Source of the DNA: Micrococcus terreus
GTDB lineage: Bacteria; Actinomycetota; Actinomycetes; Actinomycetales; Micrococcaceae
Reading direction: 5' to 3'
Length of the DNA stretch: 64,000 nt
NCBI RefSeq assembly: GCF_900116905.1
Contig: NZ_FPCG01000001.1
Location: forward strand, 1 to 64,000
This document shows, piece by piece, positions 41,295 to 50,006 of this stretch. Made by a program: the position numbers and the translations under genes. Every line of letters begins with the position of its first letter. Position 1 is the first letter of the stretch. The notes under the pieces are model-generated. The model worked only from the letters and a program-made list of their open reading frames with translations, was not told where the DNA came from and made no database searches.

Positions 41295-42521
41295 GTGACA
41301 GAGACAGCCCAGACCGACCACCCTGACCAGTCCGGACAGACCGACTCCAGCCGGGCGGCCCAGCGCTTCGGCATCTCCTTGGAGGACTACCTGCTGCCCA
41401 CCCACGGGCGGATCCAGCTGGTGGACCAGGACGGGGCGCTGCTGCCCACCGAGGACCAGGGCACCACGCCTGGCCATGAGTACCCCATGCCCTCGGACGA
41501 GGAGCTGCTGGAGGGGTACCGCCACCTGGTGATCGGGCGGCGGGTGAACGACCAGAACTACGCCCTGGTCCGCCAGGGCCGGATGGCCGTCTACCCGTCC
41601 TCGCACGGGCAGGAGGCCTCCGAGGTCGCCGCGGCCCTGTGCCTGGAGCAGCGGGACTGGCTCTTCCCCACCTACCGGGACACCGTGGCCGTGCTCGCCC
41701 GCGGCGTGGAACCGCTGGAGGTGATGGCCTCCTTCCGGGGGACCTGGCACCAGGGGTATGACCCCCATGAGCACCGCACCTCGGTGCAGTCCACGCCGCT
41801 GACCACCCAGCTGTTGCACGCCGTGGGCATGGCCCAGGCGGCCCGGCTCAAGGGCGAGGACACCGTGGTGCTGGGCATGGTGGGGGACGGCGGCACCTCG
41901 GAGGGCGACTTCCATGAGGCGCTGAACTTCGCGGCCGTGTTCAAGCTGCCGGTGATCTTCTTCATCCAGAACAACAAGTACGCGATCTCGGTCCCGCTGG
42001 CTCGTCAGACCGCAGCCCCGTCCCTGGCGCACAAGGCCGTGGGCTACGGCCTGGCCGGCGAGCGGGTGGACGGCAACGATCTCGCCGCGCTGCTGGCCGT
42101 GCTCGGCCGGGCCGTGAAGCTCTGCCGCGAGGGCGGGGGACCGTTCCTGGTGGAGGCGGACACCTACCGCATGCAGTCCCACACCAATGCCGATGACGCC
42201 ACCCGCTACCGCGAGGACGACGAGGTCTCCCAGTGGGCCGCCCAGGACCCGGTCCCGCGCATGCGGACCTTCCTGAGCGAGCGCGGGGTGCTCACCGAGG
42301 AGCTCGAGCAGCAGATCTCCGCGCAGGCCGAGCAGGTGGCCGCCGGACTGCGTGAGGCCATGTCCCAGGAGCCGGTGATCGACCCCCTGGAGCTCTTCGA
42401 CCACGTGTACACCGTCCAGACCCCGCAGCTGGCCGCCCAGCGTGAGCTCCTCGCCGAGGAGCTGGCGCGCGCCGCGCAGGGATCCGCACAGCACCAGACC
42501 GGACAGGAGGGCCAGAAGTGA
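41295..42521 (+). CDS. bkdA: Branched-chain 2-oxoacid dehydrogenase E1 component, alpha subunit
   Basis: 408 residues. Thiamine diphosphate-dependent decarboxylase subunit of the complex that turns branched-chain 2-oxoacids into acyl-CoAs, which prime the branched-chain fatty acids of these bacteria. The ThDP motif is GDGGTSEGDFHEALNFAA...NN, and the phosphorylation-loop region is YRMQSHTNADDATRYRE. The GTG at 41295 is preceded by GGAAGGACGG and matches relatives; the frame remains open upstream into the control region. The stop overlaps the beta subunit start. Confidence 0.9.
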   Translation: MTETAQTDHPDQSGQTDSSRAAQRFGISLEDYLLPTHGRIQLVDQDGALLPTEDQGTTPGHEYPMPSDEELLEGYRHLVIGRRVNDQNYALVRQGRMAVYPSSHGQEASEVAAALCLEQRDWLFPTYRDTVAVLARGVEPLEVMASFRGTWHQGYDPHEHRTSVQSTPLTTQLLHAVGMAQAARLKGEDTVVLGMVGDGGTSEGDFHEALNFAAVFKLPVIFFIQNNKYAISVPLARQTAAPSLAHKAVGYGLAGERVDGNDLAALLAVLGRAVKLCREGGGPFLVEADTYRMQSHTNADDATRYREDDEVSQWAAQDPVPRMRTFLSERGVLTEELEQQISAQAEQVAAGLREAMSQEPVIDPLELFDHVYTVQTPQLAAQRELLAEELARAAQGSAQHQTGQEGQK

Positions 42522-43651
42522 GCACCACCGCCACCGAGCAGCCGGCTGCGCCCGCAGCACCCGCCAAGCCCCAGACGCTGACCTTCGCCGCCGCCCTCAA
42601 CGCCGCCCTGGCCGATGAGATGGAGAACGACCCCATGGTGGTGGTCTACGGCGAGGACGTGGGCACCCTCGGCGGGGTCTTCCGCATCACCGACGGCCTG
42701 ACGAAGCGCTTCGGCGACCACCGCTGCTTCGACACCCCGCTGGCCGAGTCCGGGATCGCCGGCACCGCCGTGGGACTGGCCATGGGCGGGGCCCGCCCGG
42801 TGATCGAGATGCAGTTCGACGCCTTCGCCTACCCCGCGTTCGAACAGGTCGCCAGCCACATCGCCAAGATGCGCAACCGCACCCAGGGCGCCGTGCCGAT
42901 GCCCCTGGTCATCCGCATCCCCTACGGCGGCGGGATCGGCGGCGTGGAGCACCACTGCGACTCCTCGGAGTCCTACTACGCCCACACGCCCGGACTGAAG
43001 GTCTACACCCCGGCCACCGTGGCGGACGCCTACCTGATGCTGCGTGCGGCCATCCGGCTGGATGATCCCGTGGTGTTCATGGAGCCCAAGAAGCTGTACT
43101 GGTCCAAGGCCGCGGTGACCCTGGAGGAGCTGCGCGCCGAGTTCGAGACCCGCTGGGCCAACGTGGAGGCCAGGCGCGAGCACGGGGAGCCCTACGCCCG
43201 CGCCGCCGTGGCCCGCACCGGCACCGACCTGACCCTGGTCAGCTACGGGCCCTCCGTGCCCACCTGCATGGCCGCCGCGGCCGCCGCTGAGGAGGAGGGC
43301 GTCAGCGTCGAGGTGATCGATCTGCGCACGGTGGTCCCCCTGGACGAGGAGACCGTGGTGACCTCGGTGCGCAAGACCGGCCGGGCCGTCGTCGTGGCCG
43401 AGCCCCAGGGGTACGCCTCGGTGGCCTCGGAACTGGTGGCACGCATCCAGCAGGCCTGCTTCCACTCGCTGCACGGACCGGTGCTGCGTGTCACCGGGTT
43501 CGACATCCCCTTCCCCGCCCCCAAGCTCGAACATCACCACCTGCCCTCCGTGGACCGGATCCTGGACGCGGTGGACGAGCTGATGTGGGACGCCGAGTCA
43601 GAAAAGGCCGATTCAGCAGATCAGGCACAGCAGGCAGGAGCGAGCCGATGA
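42518..43651 (+). CDS. bkdB: Branched-chain 2-oxoacid dehydrogenase E1 component, beta subunit
   Basis: 377 residues; forms the alpha2beta2 E1 heterotetramer. The transketolase-type sequences GEDVGTLGGVFRITDGL, PLAESGIAGTAVGLAMGG and RIPYGGGIGGVEHHCDSSES are typical of E1 beta, as is the C-terminal VTGFDIPFPAPKLEHHHLPS. GTG start overlapping the alpha-subunit stop; its own stop overlaps the E2 ATG. An N-terminal Thr/Ala/Pro-rich tail of about 18 residues is not conserved. Confidence 0.93.
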   Translation: MSTTATEQPAAPAAPAKPQTLTFAAALNAALADEMENDPMVVVYGEDVGTLGGVFRITDGLTKRFGDHRCFDTPLAESGIAGTAVGLAMGGARPVIEMQFDAFAYPAFEQVASHIAKMRNRTQGAVPMPLVIRIPYGGGIGGVEHHCDSSESYYAHTPGLKVYTPATVADAYLMLRAAIRLDDPVVFMEPKKLYWSKAAVTLEELRAEFETRWANVEARREHGEPYARAAVARTGTDLTLVSYGPSVPTCMAAAAAAEEEGVSVEVIDLRTVVPLDEETVVTSVRKTGRAVVVAEPQGYASVASELVARIQQACFHSLHGPVLRVTGFDIPFPAPKLEHHHLPSVDRILDAVDELMWDAESEKADSADQAQQAGASR

Positions 43652-45300
43652 GCCAGAGCACCTTCAACCTTCCGGACCTGGGCGAGGGCCTGACCGAGGC
43701 CGAGCTGACCCGCTGGCTGGTGTCCGAGGGCGAGCAGATCGTGGTGGACCAGCCCATCGCCGAGGTGGAGACCGCCAAGGCGCTCGTGGAGGTCCCCAGC
43801 CCGTACGCCGGGACCGTGGCCACCCTGCACGGCGCCGAAGGCCAGACCATGATCGTGGGCGAGCCGCTGATCACCGTGACCACGGCTGTCCCCGCGGACC
43901 AGGGCTCCGGCCCGGAGGGAGTCTCAGGAGTTCCCGACGACGGCCACGCACCGGGCGCTCTCAGCTACCGGGAGGAGGAGCGGGCGGGGATGCAGATCCC
44001 CGCTGCCGACGGTGCTGAGACCACGCCGGACCTGGACCGGGTGCGCGGCGGAGATGCCGGTGGCGGCGCCGCTGAGCGTGCGGCCGAGACCGGCGAGGCC
44101 ACGCGCACCGCTCCGGACCGCGGCGCACAGCCGGAGGATGGAGAGCCAGACTCCGAGGGCTCAGGCAGCGTGCTGATCGGCTACGGGACCTCCGGGCACG
44201 GCGCCGGTGGACGGACCCGCCCCAAGCGCCGGCGTCCGCGGTGGACGGAGTCCACGAGTGCGGGAGTCTCCGGTGCATCAGCCGCTGCTGGTGGTGGATC
44301 CTCGGACTCGAGCCCGTCCGCTGCGCCGCGCGTGGTCTCGCCGATCGTGCGCCGCCTGGCCAAGGAGCTCGGCGTGGACCTCGCCACCGTGCGCGGGACC
44401 GGGCCGAACGGTCTGATCCTGCGCAGGGATGTGGAGCAGACCGCCAGCGGGGCCGGAACGGCCCCGTCCGCTGGGGCCGCCGCCTCGTCCACCCAGCAGC
44501 TCGCGGCAGGTGAGGCGGGCACCCAGGGCGAGGGAGCCGCCGTCGGGAACACCAGTGCTGGGGGAAGCGCAGGCGAGACCGACCAGCGCTCCGGACTGGG
44601 GATCGCGTCCCGCGAGCCCATGCGCGGAGTGCGCAAAGCCGTGGCCGAGCAGATGGTGCGTTCACGCACCCAGATCCCCGAGGCCACGGCCTGGCTGGAC
44701 GTGGACGTCACCCGGCTCGTAGAGCTGCGCGCCGAGCTGAAGTCACAGGATGCGGCCACCGCGCCGAGCCTGCTGGCGCTGATCGCCCGGTTCACCACGG
44801 CCGCGCTGAAGCGCTACCCCATCATGAACTCGCGCGTGGAGCAGGGGCCGGACGGGGAGTCGATCGTGCAGTTCGACGGCATCAACCTGGGCCTGGCGGC
44901 ACAGACCGACCGTGGTCTGGTGGTGCCCTCGATCCAGCGTGCGGATCAGTACTCGGCGCGGGAGCTCCACGAGCAGATCGCCGCCCTGGTGGAGCGCGCA
45001 CGGGACGGGAAGTGCACCCCGGCCGAGCTGACGCGCGGCACGTTCACCCTGAACAACTACGGGGTGTTCGGGACGGACGGCGCCGCCGCGATCATCAACG
45101 CCCCGGAGGTCGCCATCCTGGGCGTGGGCCGGATCATCGACCGCCCGTGGGTGGTGGACGGGCAGATCGTGGTCCGCAAGGTCACCGAGCTGACCCTGTC
45201 CTTCGACCACCGGGTCACGGACGGTGGCACCGCCAGCGCATTCCTGACCACCGTGGCACGCTGCCTGGAGAACCCGGGGTCGGCGCTCGCAGACCTCTGA
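43648..45300 (+). CDS. bkdC: 2-oxoacid dehydrogenase E2 component (dihydrolipoamide acyltransferase)
   Basis: 550 residues. One lipoyl domain with the lipoylated Lys44 in EVETAKALVEV, a peripheral subunit-binding domain at about 230-263 (SPIVRRLAKELGVDLATVRGTGPNG), and a catalytic domain ending in SFDHRVTDGGTAS with the active His at about 521. It forms the core of the complex and transfers the acyl group to CoA. Both linkers are very long and disordered, and each holds a motif copy (43931-43945 and 44536-44549). No E3 gene follows; a general lipoamide dehydrogenase elsewhere must serve. Confidence 0.92.
   Translation: MSQSTFNLPDLGEGLTEAELTRWLVSEGEQIVVDQPIAEVETAKALVEVPSPYAGTVATLHGAEGQTMIVGEPLITVTTAVPADQGSGPEGVSGVPDDGHAPGALSYREEERAGMQIPAADGAETTPDLDRVRGGDAGGGAAERAAETGEATRTAPDRGAQPEDGEPDSEGSGSVLIGYGTSGHGAGGRTRPKRRRPRWTESTSAGVSGASAAAGGGSSDSSPSAAPRVVSPIVRRLAKELGVDLATVRGTGPNGLILRRDVEQTASGAGTAPSAGAAASSTQQLAAGEAGTQGEGAAVGNTSAGGSAGETDQRSGLGIASREPMRGVRKAVAEQMVRSRTQIPEATAWLDVDVTRLVELRAELKSQDAATAPSLLALIARFTTAALKRYPIMNSRVEQGPDGESIVQFDGINLGLAAQTDRGLVVPSIQRADQYSARELHEQIAALVERARDGKCTPAELTRGTFTLNNYGVFGTDGAAAIINAPEVAILGVGRIIDRPWVVDGQIVVRKVTELTLSFDHRVTDGGTASAFLTTVARCLENPGSALADL
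43931..43945 (+). repeat. Recurrent motif copy in the first E2 linker
   Basis: TTCCCGACGACGGCC, encoding VPDDGH in a disordered linker between the lipoyl and subunit-binding domains. Confidence 0.55.
44536..44549 (-). repeat. Variant motif copy in the second E2 linker
   Basis: Minus-strand TTCCCGACGGCGGC, one base different from the core, in the Ala/Gly-rich linker before the catalytic domain. Confidence 0.4.
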
Positions 45301-45304
45301 GGTC

Positions 45305-46279
45305 TCAGCCCCGGGCTGCCGGCCGGCCGGACTCCCAGCGCAGGAAGCTGGCCAGGACGGCGAACACCAGCAGTCCGGGGCCCACGCTCACCAGCAGGCC
45401 GCCCAGGTAGTGCCAGCCGGAGGTCCACGGCACCGCCGGGTCCAGGGCCTCGCGTCCGCCGGCCAGCAGGTAGCAGAGCATCCCGCCCACGGTGGTGAGC
45501 AGCCCGCCCAGCCACAGGGCGATGTCCCAGCCGGGGTGCCCTCCGGGGTGCGGGTGCCGCGCAGTCCGCCGCGCGCGGGTGTTCCACTCAGCGCCGGTGC
45601 GGAGGATCAGCAGTCCGCCGGCCAGACCCCAGAACGCCGCCACCAGGTACGCCGCCGCCATGTCCGAGGGGCGGTGCCAGGTCTCCAGGAACGTCCCCGC
45701 GCCCACGGCGGTGGCGAAGAGAGCTCCCAGCGCCGCGGTCATCGGCCGCCAGCGGGGTGCCACCACCAGGACCACGGCCACCACGGCCGCCGCCGCGAAG
45801 GTGGTGTGTCCGGACGGCAGAGAGTTGCCGGTGTAGTACGGCACGCCGTTGTCCAGGTCCGGGCGGAGGAGGATGACCTTCTTGAGCAGCTGGGTGGTCA
45901 GGTTGGCGGCCCCGAAGCTGGCCAGGGCGATCGCCGAGGCCAGCCACCGCCGCCGCCAGACCGTGATGACCAGGAACACCAGGACCGCCGTCACGGCGGA
46001 GACGCCGGGCAACAGCCGCAGGACGGTCTCACCCAGGGGCGGCATGGTCTCCAGCCGCGCGGTGGCCGCCTGCAGGGCCATGTGCTCGGTGACCTGCCCC
46101 GTGCTCGTGGTGACGAACACCTGGAAGATCGCCAGCAGCAGCGCCACAGCGCCCAGCATGCCCAGTACCCAGGCCCAGGGACGGGACGCGGGCGGTCGTC
46201 CGGCACGCGCGGAGAGCGTGGTTCCCGCGGAGGGCGGCACGTCGCGGCGGTCAGAGAGACTCGAGGGCATGGCAGACAT
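45305..46279 (-). CDS. PAP2-family membrane phosphatase
   Basis: 324 residues. The acid phosphatase signature is split over the extracytoplasmic side: KKVILLRPDLDNG, SLPSGHTTFAAA and TWHRPSDMAAAYLV, with the catalytic His in the last. Several membrane helices surround it. Such enzymes remove phosphate from undecaprenyl diphosphate, phosphatidate or similar lipids. Start at ATG 46279 or 46270. It ends 4 bases from the converging E2 stop with no room for a terminator, so their transcripts probably overlap. Confidence 0.88.
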   Translation of the reverse strand: MSAMPSSLSDRRDVPPSAGTTLSARAGRPPASRPWAWVLGMLGAVALLLAIFQVFVTTSTGQVTEHMALQAATARLETMPPLGETVLRLLPGVSAVTAVLVFLVITVWRRRWLASAIALASFGAANLTTQLLKKVILLRPDLDNGVPYYTGNSLPSGHTTFAAAAVVAVVLVVAPRWRPMTAALGALFATAVGAGTFLETWHRPSDMAAAYLVAAFWGLAGGLLILRTGAEWNTRARRTARHPHPGGHPGWDIALWLGGLLTTVGGMLCYLLAGGREALDPAVPWTSGWHYLGGLLVSVGPGLLVFAVLASFLRWESGRPAARG

Positions 46280-46323
46280 TGTGCGGCACGGTGCTGGACG
46301 AACGCCGGAAGCCCCCCTTCCAA

Positions 46324-46390
46324 CTGCAGGTCAGTTATCACGCTCATCAGGCTCCGAAACGGCCCGTTGCGGGTGATGACTGACCTGCAG
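46324..46390. promoter_or_regulatory. Long inverted repeat between divergent PAP2 and menC genes
   Basis: Eighteen-base arms (46324-46341 and 46373-46390) match at 17 positions; they begin CTGCAGGTCAGT and enclose 31 bases. Located in a divergent promoter region, so it is more likely an operator than a terminator. Confidence 0.5.
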
Positions 46391-46408
46391 ATGCAGGGAC
46401 GGGCTCCC

Positions 46409-46414
46409 TAGACT
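46409..46414 (+). promoter_or_regulatory. Leaderless -10 box TAGACT of menC
   Basis: Seven bases before the ATG at 46422. Confidence 0.6.
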
Positions 46415-46421
46415 GACGGGC

Positions 46422-47513
46422 ATGTCCGCCGACCCCGCCGAGCCCGCCGAGCCAGCCCAGCCCCTGCCGCCCCTGCCCACCGGCGCCGACCTGCCCCCGC
46501 TGGAGGAGCTGCTCGAGCACGCCACCGTGGTCGCCCAGCCGATGCGCACCCGTTTCCGGGGCACCACGGTGCGCGAGGCCCTGCTGCTGCGCGGCCCGCA
46601 CGGCTGGGCGGAGTTCTCCCCGTTCCCGGAGTACGGTGCCCAGGAGTCCTCCCGCTGGCTGGCCGCGGCGATCGAGGCCGGCTGGCAGGGCTGGCCGGAG
46701 CCGGTCCGCACACACGTCCCGGTCAACGCCACCGTCCCGGCCCTCCCGGCGGAACAGATCGCCCCGCTGCTGGAGCGCTTCGGCCCCGTGCCCGCGGTCA
46801 AGGTCAAGGTCGCCGAGCAGCCCGCACCCGGCACCGCCCCGGACCCCCGCGTCCACGGTGTGGAGGCGGACCTCGCCCGGGTGGCTGAGGTGCACCGCCT
46901 CCTCCCGGACGCCGCCGTGCGGATCGACGCCAATGCCGGCTGGGACCATGCCACCGCGCTGGAGGCACTGAGGCGACTGGCCGTCGTCGTGCCCCTGGAA
47001 TATGCCGAGCAGCCGGTGCCGGGCATCCAGGGCCTGGCCCGTCTGCGCGAGGCCCTGGCCGCCGAGCACATCCCCACGCCGATCGCCGCGGACGAGTCCG
47101 TGCGCAAGGAGACGGACCCCCTCGCCGTCGCCCAGGCCGGGGCCGCGGACCTGATCGTGGTCAAGGTCCAGCCCCTGGGAGGCGTTCGCCGTGCCCTGGC
47201 GATCGTGCAGGCCACCGGGCTGGACGCCGTCGTCTCCTCCGCCCTGGACACCTCGGTGGGGATCGCCGGGGGAGTGGCCCTGGCCGCCGCCCTGCCGCGG
47301 CTGCCCCACGCCTGCGGGCTGGGCACCGTCGCGCTGTTCACGCAGGACGTGGTGGATCCGCCCTGGATTCCCGACGACGGCCGGCTGGCCGCCACCTCGC
47401 GTCCCGTCCCGGACGGGGAGGCGATGGCGCGGCTGCGCGCTCCGGAGGAGGCCCAGCGGCGCTGGCGGGAGCGGCTCGCCGGGGCCTATCAGGTGCTGGC
47501 TGCCGGGGAATAG
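46422..47513 (+). CDS. menC: o-Succinylbenzoate synthase MenC
   Basis: Enolase-superfamily enzyme that dehydrates SHCHC to o-succinylbenzoate. 363 residues. The KxK pair is in AVKVKVAE (about 126-133), metal ligands are in RIDANAGW and the PLEYAEQP and IAADESVRK strands, and the second catalytic lysine is in IVVKVQPLGG. Leaderless ATG start. The C-terminus contains a copy of the recurrent motif (WIPDDGRLAATS). menC stands alone here, separate from menD, which is 2.5 kb downstream beyond phoX. Confidence 0.92.
   Translation: MSADPAEPAEPAQPLPPLPTGADLPPLEELLEHATVVAQPMRTRFRGTTVREALLLRGPHGWAEFSPFPEYGAQESSRWLAAAIEAGWQGWPEPVRTHVPVNATVPALPAEQIAPLLERFGPVPAVKVKVAEQPAPGTAPDPRVHGVEADLARVAEVHRLLPDAAVRIDANAGWDHATALEALRRLAVVVPLEYAEQPVPGIQGLARLREALAAEHIPTPIAADESVRKETDPLAVAQAGAADLIVVKVQPLGGVRRALAIVQATGLDAVVSSALDTSVGIAGGVALAAALPRLPHACGLGTVALFTQDVVDPPWIPDDGRLAATSRPVPDGEAMARLRAPEEAQRRWRERLAGAYQVLAAGE
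47366..47382 (+). repeat. Recurrent motif copy near the end of menC
   Basis: GATTCCCGACGACGGCC, identical over 17 bases to the copies at 3800 and 9514. Confidence 0.6.
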
Positions 47514-47549
47514 GACCCGCCGGCGTGACCGAAATAGACCTCACGCAGA

Positions 47550-47571
47550 GTTCATCTGGAGGTCACCGTCC
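47550..47571 (+). promoter_or_regulatory. PHO box-like direct repeat upstream of phoX
   Basis: Two 11-base units, GTTCATCTGGA and GGTCACCGTCC, fit the G(T/G)TCAYYYRCG direct-repeat pattern bound by PhoP in Streptomyces. They end 76 bases before the phoX ATG. Confidence 0.6.
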
Positions 47572-47646
47572 GGTCCGCCCACTGGTCGCTTGAGCTGACC
47601 ACAGTGAGAGCCGCGAATCCCCCCCAGCGTCTCGAAGGGACCCCCG

Positions 47647-49875
47647 ATGCTCAAGCGTCTCCTGCCCATGGTCGGCCACACCCGCGGCAACCGCTCTGCC
47701 GTGACCTGCGCACTGAAGTGCGGCAACGCCTGCGCCCACCCGGTGCCGAACACCTCGGACAACCCTCACTTCCAGGACATCGCCAACGCCGCGTTCTCCC
47801 GCCGTGCCGCTCTGGGCATGGGCGGCGGTCTGGCTGCCGCCGTCGTCGTGGGCGCCCAGGCCGTGTCCACCGCTCCGGCCGCCCAGGCCGACTTCGGCGC
47901 CACCCCGAAGGGCGGCGGCAAGCTGCCGTTCCAGGCGATCGACCCGGTTCCGCGCACCGTGGACCGGATGACCGTTCCGGAGGGCTACGACTGGGCTCCG
48001 GTCATCCGCTGGGGCGACCCGCTGTTCGCCGACTCGCCCGAGTTCGACATCAACCGGCAGACCGGTGAGTCTCAGGCCCAGCAGTTCGGCTACAACTGCG
48101 ACTACCTGAACATCATCACCGACGGCCGCAACGACCGCTCCGGCTACCTGGTGAACTCCCACGAGTACACGAACGAATACATCATGTTCTCCCCGGAGTA
48201 CATCGCCTCGAACTTCGAGGACGTGGTCAACGTCGGCATCGCCGCCCACGGCCTGTCGATCGTGGACCTGAAGCGGGACAAGAAGGGCGCCCCCTGGACC
48301 TACGTCCGTGGTGGCCGCCGCAACCGCCGCATCACCGGCTTCACCCCCTTCGCCGTGGACGGGCCCGCAGCGGGCTCGAAGCTGCTGCAGACCGTCGAGG
48401 ATCCCACCGGTCGTCGCGTGCTGGGCACCCTGAACAACTGCGCCGGCGGCACCACCCCCTGGGGCACCGTGCTCTCCGGCGAGGAGAACTTCGACCAGTA
48501 CTTCGTCGGCACCGGTTCCCCGGAGGAGGCCCGCTACGGCCTGCGCCCCGGGCCCACCGGCCGCCAGTGGGAGCGCGTGTACGACCGCTTCAACCTGAAC
48601 AACCCGGGCTACAAGAACGAGGCCAACCGCTTCGGCTGGATCGTGGAGATCGACCCGGAGGACCCCACCTCCACCCCGGTCAAGCACACCCTGCTGGGAC
48701 GCTTCAAGCACGAGGCCGGCAACGTGTACATCGCCCCCAATGGTCAGGTCGCCGTCTACATGGGCGATGACCAGGTCAACGACTACGTGTACAAGTTCGT
48801 CTCGAAGAAGAAGTACATCGAGGGGAACAAGAAGCACAACATGACCCTGCTCTCCGAGGGCACCCTGTACGTCGCCCAGTACCAGGGCGACTCCCCGCAG
48901 TCGGAGATCGACGGCCGCGGCACCGTCCCCTCGGACGGCGACTTCGACGGCACCGGCAGGTGGATCCCGCTGGTCAAGGACAACCGGTCCATGGTCCCGG
49001 GCATGTCCGTGGACGAGGTCCTGGTGTACACCCGCCTGGCCGCGGACACGGTCGGCGCCACCAAGATGGACCGTCCGGAGGACATGGAGCCGAACCCGGT
49101 CACCGGCAAGATCTACCTGGCCCTGACCAACAACTCCTCCCGCAGCCTGGCCACCGTGGACGAGGCCAACCCGGTCGCTCCGAACCGCGACGGCCACGTC
49201 ATCGAGATGATCGAGGACGGCAACGATCACGCCGGCGAGTCCTTCACCTGGAACATCCTGTTCCTGGCCGGCGACCCGGCCAAGTCCACCTCGGCCTACT
49301 TCTCCGGCTTCCCGCAGGACCAGGTCTCCCCGATCTCCTGCCCGGACAACCTGGCCTTCGACTCCCAGGGCACCCTGTGGGTCTCCACCGACGGTCAGCC
49401 CGGCAAGATCGGCTACGGGGACGCCCTGCACAAGGTCACCCTGGAAGGACCGGAGCGGGGCAAGGTGGAGCAGTTCCTCTCCGTCCCGCGGGATGCCGAG
49501 ACCTGCGGTCCGGTGATCCACGACCGTGACAACTCGGTGTTCGTGGCCGTGCAGCACCCGGGCGAGAACGGCACCTGGGGAGCCCAGACCTCCTACTTCC
49601 CCGACTACCTCCCGGCCTCCGGTCCGGTCCAGGTGGGGGACAAGGTGGCGGCACCGCGTCCGACCGTCGTCCAGGTCTTCTCCACCCGCGGCAACAACGG
49701 CGTGGGCCACGCCAAGCGGGCTGAGAAGGGCGAGAAGGCCAACCCGAAGCACGCCGGCAAGGGCGTGCGCCGCGGCAACGGCCGCAATGAGGGCGTGAAC
49801 TCCAACCCGACCGCCGGCAAGGGCAACAAGGGCAAGGGCAACAACAACGGCAAGGGCAAGGGCGCGAAGGGCTGA
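47647..49875 (+). CDS. phoX: PhoX-family alkaline phosphatase, Tat-exported
   Basis: 742-residue secreted phosphatase (DUF839 family, calcium/iron dependent) that frees phosphate from organic phosphomonoesters outside the cell. The N-terminus has the PhoX pattern TSDNPHFQDI and a Tat signal SRRAALGMGGG with twin arginines at 52-53 and a cut after QA near 80. Conserved segments include PEGYDWAPVIRWGDPLF, VNSHEYTNEYIMF, GTLNNCAGGTTPWGTVLSGEE and RPEDMEPNPVTGKIYLALTNN. The last 45 residues are a Lys/Asn/Gly-rich basic tail, perhaps for wall binding. A PHO box-like element upstream indicates PhoPR control by phosphate starvation. Strong terminator follows. Confidence 0.94.
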   Translation: MLKRLLPMVGHTRGNRSAVTCALKCGNACAHPVPNTSDNPHFQDIANAAFSRRAALGMGGGLAAAVVVGAQAVSTAPAAQADFGATPKGGGKLPFQAIDPVPRTVDRMTVPEGYDWAPVIRWGDPLFADSPEFDINRQTGESQAQQFGYNCDYLNIITDGRNDRSGYLVNSHEYTNEYIMFSPEYIASNFEDVVNVGIAAHGLSIVDLKRDKKGAPWTYVRGGRRNRRITGFTPFAVDGPAAGSKLLQTVEDPTGRRVLGTLNNCAGGTTPWGTVLSGEENFDQYFVGTGSPEEARYGLRPGPTGRQWERVYDRFNLNNPGYKNEANRFGWIVEIDPEDPTSTPVKHTLLGRFKHEAGNVYIAPNGQVAVYMGDDQVNDYVYKFVSKKKYIEGNKKHNMTLLSEGTLYVAQYQGDSPQSEIDGRGTVPSDGDFDGTGRWIPLVKDNRSMVPGMSVDEVLVYTRLAADTVGATKMDRPEDMEPNPVTGKIYLALTNNSSRSLATVDEANPVAPNRDGHVIEMIEDGNDHAGESFTWNILFLAGDPAKSTSAYFSGFPQDQVSPISCPDNLAFDSQGTLWVSTDGQPGKIGYGDALHKVTLEGPERGKVEQFLSVPRDAETCGPVIHDRDNSVFVAVQHPGENGTWGAQTSYFPDYLPASGPVQVGDKVAAPRPTVVQVFSTRGNNGVGHAKRAEKGEKANPKHAGKGVRRGNGRNEGVNSNPTAGKGNKGKGNNNGKGKGAKG

Positions 49876-49895
49876 CCCTTCACCTGCCCGACGGC

Positions 49896-49935
49896 GGCCC
49901 CCTCACCAGGACTTCCCGGCCCCGGTGAGGGGGCC
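49896..49935 (+). terminator. phoX terminator
   Basis: Twelve-base perfect stem GGCCCCCTCACC / GGTGAGGGGGCC with a 16-base loop. Confidence 0.8.
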
Positions 49936-49993
49936 GTCCCGTTCCTCCCTGTTTCCCCGTCCCCCCGTTCACCCGGTGGTCAGACTCCCTCCG

Positions 49994-49999
49994 TAGGAT
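49994..49999 (+). promoter_or_regulatory. Leaderless -10 box TAGGAT of menD
   Basis: Seven bases before the ATG at 50007. Confidence 0.6.
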
Positions 50000-50006
50000 G
50001 AGGGAC

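Noticed and set aside
47563-49752. A 729-codon minus-strand frame opposite phoX, and similar ones opposite menD (49980-51878), trkH (13-1062) and acuC (2103-3488)
   Set aside because: Antisense frames produced by GC-rich codon use; phoX, menD, trkH and acuC all have clear conserved motifs in the other direction.
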